This document shows positions 1 to 9,166 of a DNA stretch of 52,576 nt, piece by piece. A program made the position numbers and the translations under genes. Origin of the DNA: a virus; IMG/VR virus record IMGVR_UViG_3300025401_000039, positions 1-52,576 of that record; one strand, given 5' to 3'. Below the pieces are notes generated by a model. That model had not been told where the DNA came from. It saw only the letters and a program-made list of their open reading frames with translations, and did not search any database. Position 1 is the first letter of the stretch; each line of letters opens with the position of its first letter.

Positions 1-1
1 A

Positions 2-685
2 GGTGCAAAAATTAAAGCCGATGGTATCATGGGGCCAGCTACACAAGCGGCTATTAAACAATTTGGTGGTAGTGCACCAGCGGCTGCACCAGCTGGCACT
101 ACGGCACCTACGGCACCTACGGCACCTACGGCACCTACGGCACCTACGGCACCAGCAGCAACACCGGCACCAGCGGCTCCTACAGGAGATGCCGCTAAGA
201 ATCCAGTCGGTACTACTAACGCGGCAACCGCAATTCCGACAGGTGGTTTAGAAAATCCAGCTAATCAAGCAAAACCTACTCCTGCACCTGCGGCGGCACC
301 TGCTGGCGCACCTGCAAATGTTACAGCACAAGGTTCTGAATTTGGAACAGATGCTACATTTGCCAAGCCAGATGCTGCACCTGCGACAGGCCAAGCGGCA
401 CAAAAACGAGTTTATAATGGTCCGCGTGACACAGTTGGACATATGGCGACGGCACCTGCGGCAGCACCTGCGGCAGCACCTGCAGCTGCACCTGCAGCTG
501 CACCAGCAAAAAGCGAAGCTGAAAAAGCTGACGATGCACAATATGCGGCAGCCGACGCTCAAAATCAAGCGAATGCGGTAAAAACAACCCAAGAAATGCC
601 AGCCGGGCCAGCAGCAATGGGCGAAAGTACTAGCTTCCGTAATGACGAATTGACTAGAATTGTTAATTTGGTACACTATCGTTGA
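2..685 (+). CDS. Peptidoglycan-binding fragment with Ala/Pro-rich tail (5' partial)
   Basis: The reading frame is open from base 2, so the gene starts outside the window. The first residues (GAKIKADGIMGPATQAAIKQ) match the end of a PG_binding_1 repeat (DGxxGPxTxxAIxxF), which binds peptidoglycan. A low-complexity Ala/Pro/Thr region follows, built on tandem 9-base units (GGCACCTAC, about 104-150) and Ala-Ala-Pro units (about 451-507). It ends in a charged, ordinary-looking tail (NDELTRIVNLVHYR). A wall-binding or virion-associated lysin with a flexible linker is likely; the catalytic domain, if any, is upstream. An internal ATG at 29 is not the start, because the PG-binding motif continues upstream of it. 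Confidence 0.7.
   Translation, partial: GAKIKADGIMGPATQAAIKQFGGSAPAAAPAGTTAPTAPTAPTAPTAPTAPAATPAPAAPTGDAAKNPVGTTNAATAIPTGGLENPANQAKPTPAPAAAPAGAPANVTAQGSEFGTDATFAKPDAAPATGQAAQKRVYNGPRDTVGHMATAPAAAPAAAPAAAPAAAPAKSEAEKADDAQYAAADAQNQANAVKTTQEMPAGPAAMGESTSFRNDELTRIVNLVHYR
104..156 (+). repeat. Tandem 9-bp microsatellite inside the coding region
   Basis: About five to six copies of a 9-base unit (ACGGCACCT in rotation) encode repeated Thr-Ala-Pro. A second, 12-base unit (GCGGCAGCACCT-like) lies at 451-507. Copy number is prone to slippage. Confidence 0.85.
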
Positions 686-736
686 TTGAGTAAAATACTC
701 GTATTTTCAGCAAGATTTCTCTTGCAATGCTAAATA

Positions 737-772
737 AAAGCGTATACAATAACATGTATGCGCTTTTTGTTT
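737..772 (+). terminator. Intrinsic terminator after the PG-binding gene
   Basis: A 12-bp stem (AAAGCGTATACA with TGTATGCGCTTT, one G-T pair) with a 6-nt loop is followed by a T-rich run. It separates the upstream gene from gp32. Confidence 0.8.
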
Positions 773-838
773 ATGTAGATCATAAATGAATATTAGGCAA
801 ATAAAAAAGCACATAAAGGCTAACAATAGGAGAATATT

Positions 839-1822
839 ATGGCAACTTTAGCTGAAATTAGAGCAAAACTTAAGGCATCGGAATCAAAAGGTTCTGGAGA
901 AAGAACAGGCGGAGATAAATCAATTTATCCGTTTTGGAACTTAAAAGAAGGTAGCGAATCCGTTATGCGATTCTTACCAGACGGCAACACAGATAACACA
1001 TTTTTCTGGGTTGAACGTGCAATGATCAAACTTCCCTTTGCAGGTATCAAAGGCGAATCAGAAAGCAAAAACATCACAGTACAAGTACCATGCGTTGAAA
1101 TGTATGGCGACACTTGTCCTATTCTTTCAGAAGTACGTGGATGGTTTAAAGATCCAGCATTGGAAGATATGGGTCGTAAATACTGGAAAAAGCGTTCATA
1201 CATTTTCCAAGGATTTGTTGTTGAGGACGGTCTAGGCGAAAAGGCTGAAGAACAGCCAGAAAATCCAATACGTAGATTTATTATCGGCCCACAAATCTTT
1301 ACAAGCATCCGTGCTGCTTTGGTTGATCCAGAGTTGGAAGATTTGCCAACTGACTACGTGCATGGTCTAGACTATCGCATGAAGAAAGGTAGCAAAGGCG
1401 GTTATGCTGACTACTCAACATCTAGTTGGGCACGTCGTGAGCGTCCATTGAGCGATGCTGAACAGGCTGCTATTTCTCAATATGGTTTATATAACTTACA
1501 AGACTTTTTGCCTAAGAAACCTGGCGAAGTTGAGTTAAAGGTTATGAAAGAAATGTTTGAAGCATCAGTCGACGGCGAACCATATGATATGGAACGTTGG
1601 GGACAATATTTCAAACCAGCAGGGATGAGCCAAAATACTGGAGATCCTGTTAAGTCAACTCCTAAAGCATCTTCACCAGCAACAGATGACATCGACGAAG
1701 ACGATACACCAGTATCTAAGTCGACACCTGCACCAAAAGCAAGTGCTCCGACATCTACAGAGGGTGGCGATTCACGTGCTCAAGATATCTTGGCAATGAT
1801 TCGCAATCGTCAAAAACAATAA
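839..1822 (+). CDS. 32: T4 gp32-like single-stranded DNA-binding protein
   Basis: Coats ssDNA during phage replication, recombination and repair. The 327-residue protein has the gp32 layout: a basic N-terminus (KAKLKASESKGSG), a core with FWNLKEGSESVMRFLPDG and CVEMYGDTCP, and an acidic flexible C-terminus (DDIDEDDTP) of the kind that contacts partner proteins. Only two cysteines are seen in the core region, so the complete His-Cys3 zinc site of T4 gp32 is not obvious. The ATG has a ribosome site (TAGGAGAA). It heads the ssb-uvsX-uvsY-like block. Confidence 0.9.
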   Translation: MATLAEIRAKLKASESKGSGERTGGDKSIYPFWNLKEGSESVMRFLPDGNTDNTFFWVERAMIKLPFAGIKGESESKNITVQVPCVEMYGDTCPILSEVRGWFKDPALEDMGRKYWKKRSYIFQGFVVEDGLGEKAEEQPENPIRRFIIGPQIFTSIRAALVDPELEDLPTDYVHGLDYRMKKGSKGGYADYSTSSWARRERPLSDAEQAAISQYGLYNLQDFLPKKPGEVELKVMKEMFEASVDGEPYDMERWGQYFKPAGMSQNTGDPVKSTPKASSPATDDIDEDDTPVSKSTPAPKASAPTSTEGGDSRAQDILAMIRNRQKQ

Positions 1823-1827
1823 TCGGT

Positions 1828-1858
1828 TAGGGCCTCTACAACTTAGTTGTACGCCCTA
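1828..1858 (+). other. Two-part hairpin between gp32 and the next gene
   Basis: TAGGGC pairs with GCCCTA, and inside it TACAAC pairs with GTTGTA around a TTA loop. No T-run follows, so this is more likely an mRNA processing, stability or attenuation structure than a full terminator. Confidence 0.55.
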
Positions 1859-1884
1859 GTCATCTACAAAAACAGGAGAATTAA

Positions 1885-2076
1885 ATGGCTAAATTAAGCA
1901 AACTAAGCAAAGTAAATGAATCAATTACTATTAACCGTTATGATAATGGCTTTATGGTAGAAGTTGGTGGTCGTGATGACGAAAGCGAGTGGAAGACCGC
2001 AAAAGTTCTTTGTAGTACAGAAGAAGAAATGCTTGCTGTAGTACAAGAATGGAACACAATGGACTTGGATAACTAA
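1885..2076 (+). CDS. Small acidic protein between gp32 and UvsX
   Basis: 63 residues, basic at the N-terminus and acidic after it, with no recognised domain. A strong ribosome site (CAGGAGAA) precedes the ATG. The stop is one base from uvsX, so the two are probably co-translated. Position suggests a role beside recombination, but function is unknown. Confidence 0.7.
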   Translation: MAKLSKLSKVNESITINRYDNGFMVEVGGRDDESEWKTAKVLCSTEEEMLAVVQEWNTMDLDN

Positions 2077-2077
2077 T

Positions 2078-3133
2078 ATGGCAACTAAAGCGTTTGATTT
2101 ATCAAAGTTTAGAAAAACTTTGACCAAGTCAATTGACGGACTTGGAGTAGGATTCAATGATCCTACAGATTGGGTTAGTACAGGCAACTACACACTTAAT
2201 TATTTAATTAGTGGCGACTTCCATAAAGGAGTCCCACTAGGTAAAGTAACTGTGTTTGCCGGCGAAAGCGGTGCAGGTAAAAGTTTTATCTGTTCGGGTA
2301 ATCTAGTACGTAATGCACAAGCTCAAGGCATTTATGTTATCTTAGTTGATACAGAAAATGCGTTAGATGAAAAGTGGTTACACGATTTAGGTGTGGATAC
2401 TAGCGAAGATAAACTTCTTAAACTCAACATGGCCATGATCGATGATGTGGCTAAAACTATTCATGAGTTTATGAAAGAATATAAAGAAATGACTGAACGA
2501 CCAAAAGTCCTGTTTGTCATAGACAGCTTGGGTATGTTACTTACTCCTACTGACATTAATCAATTTGAAGCAGGTGACCTTAAAGGTGATATGGGTCGTA
2601 AACCTAAAGCACTTACAGCACTTGTTCGTAACTGTGTAAACATGTTTGGTAATTATAATGTTGGTATGGTATGTACTAATCATACATACGCAAGCCAAGA
2701 TATGTTTGATCCAGATGACAAAATTTCAGGCGGTCAAGGATTCGTTTATGCAAGTTCTATCGTGGTTGCTATGAAGAAGTTAAAGTTGAAAGAAGACGAA
2801 GACGGCAACAAAACTAGCGAGGTAAATGGTATTCGTGCAGCATGCAAAATTATGAAAACACGTTATGCTAAACCGTTCGAGTCAGTGCAAATTAAAATTC
2901 CATATGAAACTGGAATGAATCCTTATAGCGGTATGGTTGATATGCTTGAAAAGCAAGGACTTCTTGTACAACAAGGTAATCGTTTAAAATATGTTGATCC
3001 AACTACTGGAGAAGAAACCTTATTGTACCGAAAAGAATGGAAAGATGATAAATTAGATATGGTAATGGCAAATTATCATTTAAAAATTAAACCAACTACC
3101 ATTCCAGAGGAGATAGAAGAGAATGTTGAATGA
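2078..3133 (+). CDS. uvsX: UvsX RecA-like recombinase
   Basis: Strand-exchange ATPase that forms filaments on ssDNA and drives recombination-dependent replication. Walker A GESGAGKS lies at about residues 61-69 and Walker B VLFVIDS at about 144-150. The DNA-binding loop region follows (SGGQGFVYASS, near residues 218-228). The length of 351 residues is close to T4 UvsX. It follows the 63-residue gene by 1 base and overlaps the next gene by 11 bases. Confidence 0.92.
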   Translation: MATKAFDLSKFRKTLTKSIDGLGVGFNDPTDWVSTGNYTLNYLISGDFHKGVPLGKVTVFAGESGAGKSFICSGNLVRNAQAQGIYVILVDTENALDEKWLHDLGVDTSEDKLLKLNMAMIDDVAKTIHEFMKEYKEMTERPKVLFVIDSLGMLLTPTDINQFEAGDLKGDMGRKPKALTALVRNCVNMFGNYNVGMVCTNHTYASQDMFDPDDKISGGQGFVYASSIVVAMKKLKLKEDEDGNKTSEVNGIRAACKIMKTRYAKPFESVQIKIPYETGMNPYSGMVDMLEKQGLLVQQGNRLKYVDPTTGEETLLYRKEWKDDKLDMVMANYHLKIKPTTIPEEIEENVE

Positions 3134-3362
3134 AACACAAGTGGGCGATATTTGGCTAAACTTTGTTGAGTATATTGATAAAAAACAATTAGAAACAGTA
3201 GCAGAACGCTATGTTGATCTATTGGCAGATTTCGGTGTACCGGATAAAGTTTTTAAAGAAGCATTAGGTGTAGACGAAACACTTGATCAAGCAATCGGAT
3301 ATTATCTCAATGATGACGAAGATATCGAAGATGACGAAGATTACGGCGAATTGGAGTTTTAA
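3123..3362 (+). CDS. Small acidic protein of the recombination operon
   Basis: 79 residues with a highly acidic C-terminus (DDDEDIEDDEDYGELEF). It overlaps the 3' end of uvsX and abuts the uvsY-like gene through a TAATG junction, so it is translationally coupled on both sides. No domain recognised. Confidence 0.75.
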   Translation: MLNETQVGDIWLNFVEYIDKKQLETVAERYVDLLADFGVPDKVFKEALGVDETLDQAIGYYLNDDEDIEDDEDYGELEF

Positions 3363-3817
3363 TGGGTTGGTATTCTGAAGTTAGTAAAGATATTTCTAAA
3401 ATTCCAGATGCCGTTGATTACTTTAACGATCAGTTAATTGATGCAGCTAAAGAATGTAAGATTGTTGGAAATGTTGAACGTGCCGCGGCATCGATGCCAG
3501 GCATTGTCGAGCATAGATTCGGTCAATTACAAGAAATTGAAGCAATTTTAGAATACCTTAACATTGAATTAAGACGTCTTAAGAGTCAACATTTTCGTAA
3601 ATACTTGGAAAACTATCAACGTGCCTTAAGTAGTCAAGATTGCCATCGTTATGTAGAAGGTGAAGCAGATGTTGTTGACTTTGAAAAAATTATCAACGAA
3701 TTTGCTTTACTACGTAATAAGTGGTTAGGTATTACTAAAGCACTTGATCAGAAACAATGGCAAATCACAAATATTGTGAAGCTACGTGTTGCTGGTATGG
3801 AAGATGCAACTTTATAA
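3362..3817 (+). CDS. Probable UvsY-like recombination mediator
   Basis: 151 residues, mostly helical, with a basic central stretch (ELRRLKSQHFRKYL) followed by an acidic turn and two long helices. Size and architecture resemble T4 UvsY, which loads UvsX onto gp32-coated ssDNA. The position directly after uvsX supports this. Primary-sequence similarity to UvsY is weak by eye, so the call rests mainly on context. Confidence 0.55.
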   Translation: MGWYSEVSKDISKIPDAVDYFNDQLIDAAKECKIVGNVERAAASMPGIVEHRFGQLQEIEAILEYLNIELRRLKSQHFRKYLENYQRALSSQDCHRYVEGEADVVDFEKIINEFALLRNKWLGITKALDQKQWQITNIVKLRVAGMEDATL

Positions 3818-3839
3818 TCAATTTGCCCAAAAGGTACAC

Positions 3840-3875
3840 AATAGGCCTTAAATAATATTGAGGCCTATTTTTTTC
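3840..3875 (+). terminator. Intrinsic terminator after the uvsX operon
   Basis: A perfect 9-bp stem (AATAGGCCT with AGGCCTATT) is followed by a run of T. It ends the gp32-uvsX transcript. Confidence 0.9.
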
Positions 3876-3882
3876 TAATTGG

Positions 3883-3911
3883 TTGACCTTTAACAATCGT
3901 TAGTGTACACT
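3883..3911 (+). promoter_or_regulatory. Sigma70-type promoter, near-leaderless
   Basis: TTGACC, 17 bp, TACACT. The ATG of the next gene lies 9 nt after the -10 box, leaving only 2-3 nt of leader. Confidence 0.65.
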
Positions 3912-3920
3912 TACTTTATT

Positions 3921-5111
3921 ATGACTGTAGATAACTTATTAATTAAAATTTCTAATGCAACTAACCCTGCCATTGAAGACCAAATATCTGGTCGAGATTG
4001 CAAAGTGTTACGTAGCCTTGCATCTTCTGTAAATTCGCATATTTTTATCACAGAAAATCAAAGTCGATTGCTAGTCAAAATTCTTCGAGAAAATTCTGAA
4101 AAAATCAAGAATTTTTCAGAAGAAATTAAAACCACATTATCTGATATTTCTTGGTCTAAACCTTTTAGACACATAGAACAAATTAAAAAACTTTATATTA
4201 AAAAGAACGAAGAGCAAGAATCCATACTTTTTATAGAAATGTCATTTTCTCAAGAAATTCGTCAAATTTTGACAAATTTGACAAAAACTACAGATGGGCT
4301 TACTTCGCACGTAAACACTAAAAATTGGCAATGCGAGCTGACTGAAAAAAATATCGTTGCTCTATATGAAGCTCTCAGTCCGTTTGAGTTTGAAATTGAC
4401 GAAGCTATTACAGACTACTATAAAACCATAAAATCATGGTCGAAAACCGAAATTTTTGACCAATTTTTAATCACCGACATTGAACATAAAAATTTTCAAA
4501 AAGCTATTACCGATGACTTAGGGCTGTCAACATCGATTGATCAAAATATCATCAATGACCGAAGTATGCGATACCAGTACTTGGTCGAAAATGCAAAAAA
4601 TCCAGGTGAAAATTTAACAGAGTACATTGCTAACCGGTCAAAAACCAGAGTATATGTGGACAAAAAAACTCATTCAATTTCAGATACCATAGAGTCTTTG
4701 GTCAATTTACGTAGATTACCATTATTGGTTGTATTTGACACTTATGTGAATAACAAGTATTTTGAAAATTTACAAATTTTATCAGAAGCCCTGGAAAATA
4801 ATGGAATTTTTGATCGAATTGGTGTATATTTTAGATTACCCAATGACGAGACTGGAAAACATTTTAATCAGTTAATCAAAGAAAAAGAATATAATTACAG
4901 ACTAGATGACGACACACAAGTAGCTGTTGTAATGAGCGGGAAATTACCGAAATTTTTCTTAACTAATGCATGGAAGCCGATGAGCGTACTTGCTTTGGAT
5001 ACTAAAATGGGTTTACGTCACGGCAAAACTAGTGTATACTCTAACTGTTGCGATTTAATAGTCGAGTGGGCAGACGAGCCAGTTACTATGGATCTTAGAA
5101 TAAAAATATGA
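3921..5111 (+). CDS. Conserved-looking phage protein of unknown function
   Basis: 396 residues, rich in Lys, Asn and Ile, with no motif I recognise. An in-frame GTG at 3903 overlaps the -10 box, so the ATG at 3921 is taken as the start. The C-terminal third is beta-rich (LPLLVVFDTYVNNK, VAVVMSGKLPKFFLTN). It overlaps uvsW by 4 bases (ATGA) and sits in the recombination/replication operon, which hints at DNA metabolism. Confidence 0.75.
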   Translation: MTVDNLLIKISNATNPAIEDQISGRDCKVLRSLASSVNSHIFITENQSRLLVKILRENSEKIKNFSEEIKTTLSDISWSKPFRHIEQIKKLYIKKNEEQESILFIEMSFSQEIRQILTNLTKTTDGLTSHVNTKNWQCELTEKNIVALYEALSPFEFEIDEAITDYYKTIKSWSKTEIFDQFLITDIEHKNFQKAITDDLGLSTSIDQNIINDRSMRYQYLVENAKNPGENLTEYIANRSKTRVYVDKKTHSISDTIESLVNLRRLPLLVVFDTYVNNKYFENLQILSEALENNGIFDRIGVYFRLPNDETGKHFNQLIKEKEYNYRLDDDTQVAVVMSGKLPKFFLTNAWKPMSVLALDTKMGLRHGKTSVYSNCCDLIVEWADEPVTMDLRIKI

Positions 5112-6574
5112 CTGTAAAATTAGTAATTAGAGACGAAGTAAATATCAAACTTGAAGGCTTACCGTTGGAAGCTCGAAAGAAATTAGCAAATACATTCAAA
5201 TATGTAGATCCAACGGCACGCTATCGCCCAGCTTATAAATTAGGTCGTTGGGACGGCAAAGTTAGCATGTTTGGACTTGGGGGTAACGGTTACTTGAGTC
5301 AATTAGAAAGAGTACTTGCGGTATTATCCGACATGGATATAGACATCGATGAATTAGAAGATTTGCGTACTACTAAAAAAATATCGTTTGAACCAGTAAC
5401 AGAAACATACTGGGCCGATCAAGGTAAAGTATGGCCAAAAGGTCATCAACAAGAAGGCAAACCTATTATGTTGCGTGATTATCAAGTCGAAGCAATTAAT
5501 AGATTTTTCGAAAATACACAAAGTCTTCAAGAAATTGCAACAGGCGCAGGCAAAACAATTACTACAGCAACACTAAGTCATTGTGCTGAAAAATATGGAA
5601 GAACTATTACGATTGTTCCTAATAAAAGTCTTGTTGAACAAACAGAAGAAGATTTCATCAACGTAGGACTAGATGTAGGTGTATACTACGGGGACAGAAA
5701 AGATCTAAACAAAACACATACAATCTGCACTTGGCAAAGTCTTAATATTTTAGATAAAAAAAGTAAAAATCACGAGTATGATATTGTATCGTTAGCTGAA
5801 TTTTTAGATGGTGTTAGAACGGTGATAGTAGACGAAGTTCATATGGCAAAAGCAGATGTACTCAAAAATTTACTTACACAAAATCTATGTAATGCACCTA
5901 TACGTTGGGGATTAACTGGAACAGTTCCTAAAGGAGACTTTGAAGCAGAACCTATTTTTGCCAGTCTTGGGCCAGTTGTTGGTGGAATTAAAGCTCACGA
6001 ATTGCAAGAAATGGGTGTGCTATCAGCATGCCATGTTAATGTAGTACAGATGATAGATTTACCAGAGTTTAAGACATATCAAGAAGAATTAAAATATCTT
6101 GTTACTGAAGAAAACAGGATGATATATATCAGCAATTTAATTAAAAAAATATCACAATCAGGCAACACATTAGTTCTAGTTAATAGAATAGATTCAGGCA
6201 AATTTTTAGTAAATGAAATACCAGATTCAGTTTTTATATCAGGGGCGGTCAAAACTACTGATAGAAAAGAAGAATATGATGAAATTAAAACAAGCGATAA
6301 TAAAGTAATTGTTGCAACATTCGGTGTTGCTGCGGTTGGAATTAATATTCCCCGTATTTTTAATTTGATTTTATTAGAACCAGGAAAATCATTTGTTAGA
6401 GTTATACAAAGTATAGGCAGAGGCATCCGTAAGGCAGAAGATAAGGATTTTGTACAAATCTGGGATCTAACCAGTACTTGTAAGTGGGCAAAGCGCCATC
6501 TTACAGAAAGAAAGAAATTTTACAAGGAAGCCAAGTATCCATTTACTTTAGATAAAGTGGATTGGCAAAAATAA
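5108..6574 (+). CDS. uvsW: UvsW-like SF2 DNA helicase
   Basis: ATP-dependent branch-migration and R-loop helicase of T4-like recombination. Walker A (ATGAGKT) lies at about residue 144, the DEVH box at about 240, motif III LTGTVP follows, and motif VI QSIGRGIRK is at about 434. The N-terminal region (RDEVNIKLEG...YRPAYKLGRWDGKVSMF) is the usual UvsW DNA-binding domain. 488 residues is close to the family length. Coupled to the upstream gene by an ATGA overlap. Confidence 0.9.
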   Translation: MTVKLVIRDEVNIKLEGLPLEARKKLANTFKYVDPTARYRPAYKLGRWDGKVSMFGLGGNGYLSQLERVLAVLSDMDIDIDELEDLRTTKKISFEPVTETYWADQGKVWPKGHQQEGKPIMLRDYQVEAINRFFENTQSLQEIATGAGKTITTATLSHCAEKYGRTITIVPNKSLVEQTEEDFINVGLDVGVYYGDRKDLNKTHTICTWQSLNILDKKSKNHEYDIVSLAEFLDGVRTVIVDEVHMAKADVLKNLLTQNLCNAPIRWGLTGTVPKGDFEAEPIFASLGPVVGGIKAHELQEMGVLSACHVNVVQMIDLPEFKTYQEELKYLVTEENRMIYISNLIKKISQSGNTLVLVNRIDSGKFLVNEIPDSVFISGAVKTTDRKEEYDEIKTSDNKVIVATFGVAAVGINIPRIFNLILLEPGKSFVRVIQSIGRGIRKAEDKDFVQIWDLTSTCKWAKRHLTERKKFYKEAKYPFTLDKVDWQK

Positions 6575-6580
6575 GGAACT

Positions 6581-7087
6581 ATGCAGATACTAACATTAGA
6601 TAACGAAATGTTTTCGTTGAACAATTTACCCGAGGAGGTAGACGAAAATACACGTTTTGCGGTATTAGATAACAGTGATCCCAATTCGCCTGATTTCTTT
6701 TTTATGCCGTTAATATTTTTAGAAAGTTTTAATGCTCCAGCAATTGTATTGCAAATTGGAGATAATGAAGTTACTATGCCGATAGATTGGAGCATAGCGG
6801 TCGGAGATAGTTCAAGTAGTTGTGATATCGAAGTATTACCGTTAACTAGCTTAAATGATCGAGGATTTGAAGCACTATGTTTTAATCCATTAAGTAGTTT
6901 TAGAATCGAATTTAAACCTATTAAAATACTTAACTTTTATAACGATGTAAAATGGTATTTTCCTAAAATGAAGAATGGACAACTACTAGCTACTCCTACA
7001 AGTACCGGGTCAAAACCAGATTGTGTTTATTTTGTTAAAGAAATATCACGACAAAGCGAATTAATTCAATTGGATAAACTATTATGA
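6581..7087 (+). CDS. Hypothetical protein after UvsW
   Basis: 168 residues, acidic and probably beta-rich, with no motif recognised. It starts 6 bases after uvsW and ends in an ATGA overlap with the next gene, so it belongs to the same operon. Confidence 0.75.
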   Translation: MQILTLDNEMFSLNNLPEEVDENTRFAVLDNSDPNSPDFFFMPLIFLESFNAPAIVLQIGDNEVTMPIDWSIAVGDSSSSCDIEVLPLTSLNDRGFEALCFNPLSSFRIEFKPIKILNFYNDVKWYFPKMKNGQLLATPTSTGSKPDCVYFVKEISRQSELIQLDKLL

Positions 7088-7722
7088 CATTAAAGATAGC
7101 ATATTTTCAACCTACTATAATTTGTATAGATAATGTTCCTCCGCAGGAATATAGTAAAATGTATACACTAGTAGATGCAATGCACTTGCAAGATGGCGCC
7201 AATGATGCGGGAGATCCGACTATTAGTGTTAGAGGTGGACATCAGGTACAAATTTTCCCTAATGATAAAGATGTTGATGTGACATGGTTAATCAAATACA
7301 TTAAAGGTATTTGTCAAGGTTATATGGAAATTGTAACTCAACAATCCGGCGCAGAAGATCTTAAGTTGTGCGATATTGTTGTTACTAGTATTTGGACTAT
7401 TAGACAATATCCTGGAGATTACCAAGAAATGCATAGCCATCCTGCTGGAAATATCAGCGGGAATGTATACATCAGTGCACCAGAATTAGTAGATAACAGT
7501 CAACCGAGTGATGCACAAATTTTATTTAGATTACCTGTAACTAAAGATGTAAACAGGTTTGTCATGACTGATACATGGAAATACGATCCTACACCGGGCA
7601 CAGTTTTAGTATTCCCAAGCCATATTCCACATACTGTGTATCCTTGGAAAGGCAATGGTACTCGGACAGTGTTAGCGTTCGATGCTAGATTAATTCCAAA
7701 AGAGGAATTGTTCCGTGGGTAA
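7084..7722 (+). CDS. Putative 2OG-Fe(II) oxygenase-like protein
   Basis: 212 residues. A metal-binding-like HSHP motif at about residue 119, a distal PSHIPHTV segment and a closing TRTVLAFD strand follow the double-stranded beta-helix pattern of phage 2OG-Fe(II) oxygenases. Substrate unknown; phage members are proposed to hydroxylate proteins or nucleotides. Coupled to both neighbours. Two further oxygenase-like genes start at 9166 and 40184. Confidence 0.65.
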   Translation: MTLKIAYFQPTIICIDNVPPQEYSKMYTLVDAMHLQDGANDAGDPTISVRGGHQVQIFPNDKDVDVTWLIKYIKGICQGYMEIVTQQSGAEDLKLCDIVVTSIWTIRQYPGDYQEMHSHPAGNISGNVYISAPELVDNSQPSDAQILFRLPVTKDVNRFVMTDTWKYDPTPGTVLVFPSHIPHTVYPWKGNGTRTVLAFDARLIPKEELFRG

Positions 7723-8002
7723 TCTTAAACCAGGCGTAAACTACATTTATGAGCGCAACGGTACTGTTACGTATGCTCGCGAATTTGGTGCAGACCCTAG
7801 TACTAGAAAAGCAATTGGATGGGATTACGATCCCGAAGAATCGAAACGATTTGATGTGCGTAAGGAAATCGGCAATAAAGAATTAGCTGATCATAATGAA
7901 TGGATTAAAATTCGTCTAGCAGGAAAGAGCAATCCTGCCTTGCAAAAAGCTATAGATCGTGTTAAAATATTATATAAACTAAGTCAAGAAAAATATGAGT
8001 GA
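7715..8002 (+). CDS. Conserved small phage protein
   Basis: 95 residues; begins MGNLKPGVNYIYERNG and has a charged middle (YDPEESKRFDVRKE). The pattern is familiar from T4-like environmental phages but has no assigned function. Overlaps both neighbours by 8 bases. Confidence 0.75.
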   Translation: MGNLKPGVNYIYERNGTVTYAREFGADPSTRKAIGWDYDPEESKRFDVRKEIGNKELADHNEWIKIRLAGKSNPALQKAIDRVKILYKLSQEKYE

Positions 8003-8474
8003 TAAGATCGAATTAAAAGAAAAGATAGCATTTGTAGACATGAATGTTCGCGCGGCATGGGACGAAATGACTGTCGAACAACAAAAAAGTCTAAAAAGTG
8101 AATTCTTTATTTTAAACAGGTATCTTAGTAGTGCTCAAGATCAAAAAAGAGAAATACAGGAACATTTTGTATTAACTGTAAACGAATACTTTAATAAAAA
8201 TTGGAATGATTTACAAAAACATCCTAAATTATTATGGTTGTTATTGTGTATGTGTAGTTATAATGGCGAAAAAACATTTTACCATAATTGGATAGGGCCT
8301 AAGAAAAAAACAGGTACTGGCGGTAAGAGATATAAATTTTTAGAAGAAATTTATCCTAATCGTAAACGAGATGAGTTAGAGTTATTGGCTGAAATAACTA
8401 CAGACAAAGAAATGAAAGAGCTAGCAAGAAAATACGGAATGGACGAAGCAACCATAGCTAAAAAATTAAAATGA
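7995..8474 (+). CDS. Probable clamp-loader small subunit (gp62-like)
   Basis: 159 residues, helical. FFILNRYLSSA, an LQKHPKLLWLLL segment, FYHNWIGPKKK and a C-terminal KRYKFLEEIYPN...LARKYGMDE stretch follow the pattern of phage clamp-loader subunits of the gp62 type, which help load the sliding clamp. The partner gp44, clamp gp45 and polymerase are not in this window, so the call is tentative. Confidence 0.55.
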   Translation: MSDKIELKEKIAFVDMNVRAAWDEMTVEQQKSLKSEFFILNRYLSSAQDQKREIQEHFVLTVNEYFNKNWNDLQKHPKLLWLLLCMCSYNGEKTFYHNWIGPKKKTGTGGKRYKFLEEIYPNRKRDELELLAEITTDKEMKELARKYGMDEATIAKKLK

Positions 8475-9166
8475 TGGCATTAGTTAATCAACCATATTCC
8501 TGTGGACATTGTAGCAAAGGCTTTATGCAAGAAAAGACTTTGTTTGTACATGTGTGTGAGCAAAAACGCAGGCATCTAGCACAAAAAGAAAAACATGTAG
8601 TTCTTGCGTTTGATACATTTCAAAAATTCTATAAAATAGTTCAACCCAATAGTAAACAGGAAAAAACATATGAAGATTTTTGTAAAAGCAGTTACTATAA
8701 TGCTTTTGTTAAGTTTGGCAGTTTTGTCAGCAATGTTAATCCTCTCTACCCGGAAAAATTTATCGATTATGTTGTCCGCTCTGGAGTCAAGCTCGACCAC
8801 TGGTGTAGAGATGAACTCTACACCCAATACGTACTCGACCTTATCAGAAGAGAAACCGCCGAAACCGCAACACAAAGATCGATCCAAACGATGATGGATT
8901 GGGCAGATGATCATAACGCACAATGGAATCATTATTTTTTATATGCTAGTCTAAGTAGAGCATGCTATGATATCAAAGATGGAAAACTTAGTCCTTGGTT
9001 AATCTTAAACAGTTCTAATGGAAAAGCTATGCTACAAAAATTTAGCGATGATCAATTAGGACATATACAAAATATTATTGATCCACAATTTTGGGTTAGC
9101 AAATTTAAAAAATTACCAGAAGATGTAATGTTTGTAAAAGAAGTTATTAAAGAGAGTAATATATAA
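8471..9166 (+). CDS. Zinc-finger-like protein of the replication operon
   Basis: 231 residues. The N-terminus carries a C2H2-like finger (YSCGHCSKGF...LFVHVCEQKRR), followed by a helical domain with DHWCRDELY and SIQTMMDWADDHN. Related proteins appear in T4-like marine phages without assigned function. A DNA- or RNA-binding role beside the replication genes is an inference. Overlaps the upstream gene by 4 bases and the next by 1. Confidence 0.75.
   Translation: MMALVNQPYSCGHCSKGFMQEKTLFVHVCEQKRRHLAQKEKHVVLAFDTFQKFYKIVQPNSKQEKTYEDFCKSSYYNAFVKFGSFVSNVNPLYPEKFIDYVVRSGVKLDHWCRDELYTQYVLDLIRRETAETATQRSIQTMMDWADDHNAQWNHYFLYASLSRACYDIKDGKLSPWLILNSSNGKAMLQKFSDDQLGHIQNIIDPQFWVSKFKKLPEDVMFVKEVIKESNI

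Noticed and set aside
248-676. Cys/Arg-rich minus ORF opposite the Ala/Pro protein
   Set aside because: It is a shadow of the GC-rich repeat codons; the plus frame has a PG-binding motif and continues upstream.
729-736. Late-promoter box GCTAAATA before gp32
   Set aside because: It overlaps the terminator stem edge and is 100 bases from gp32; too weak to claim.
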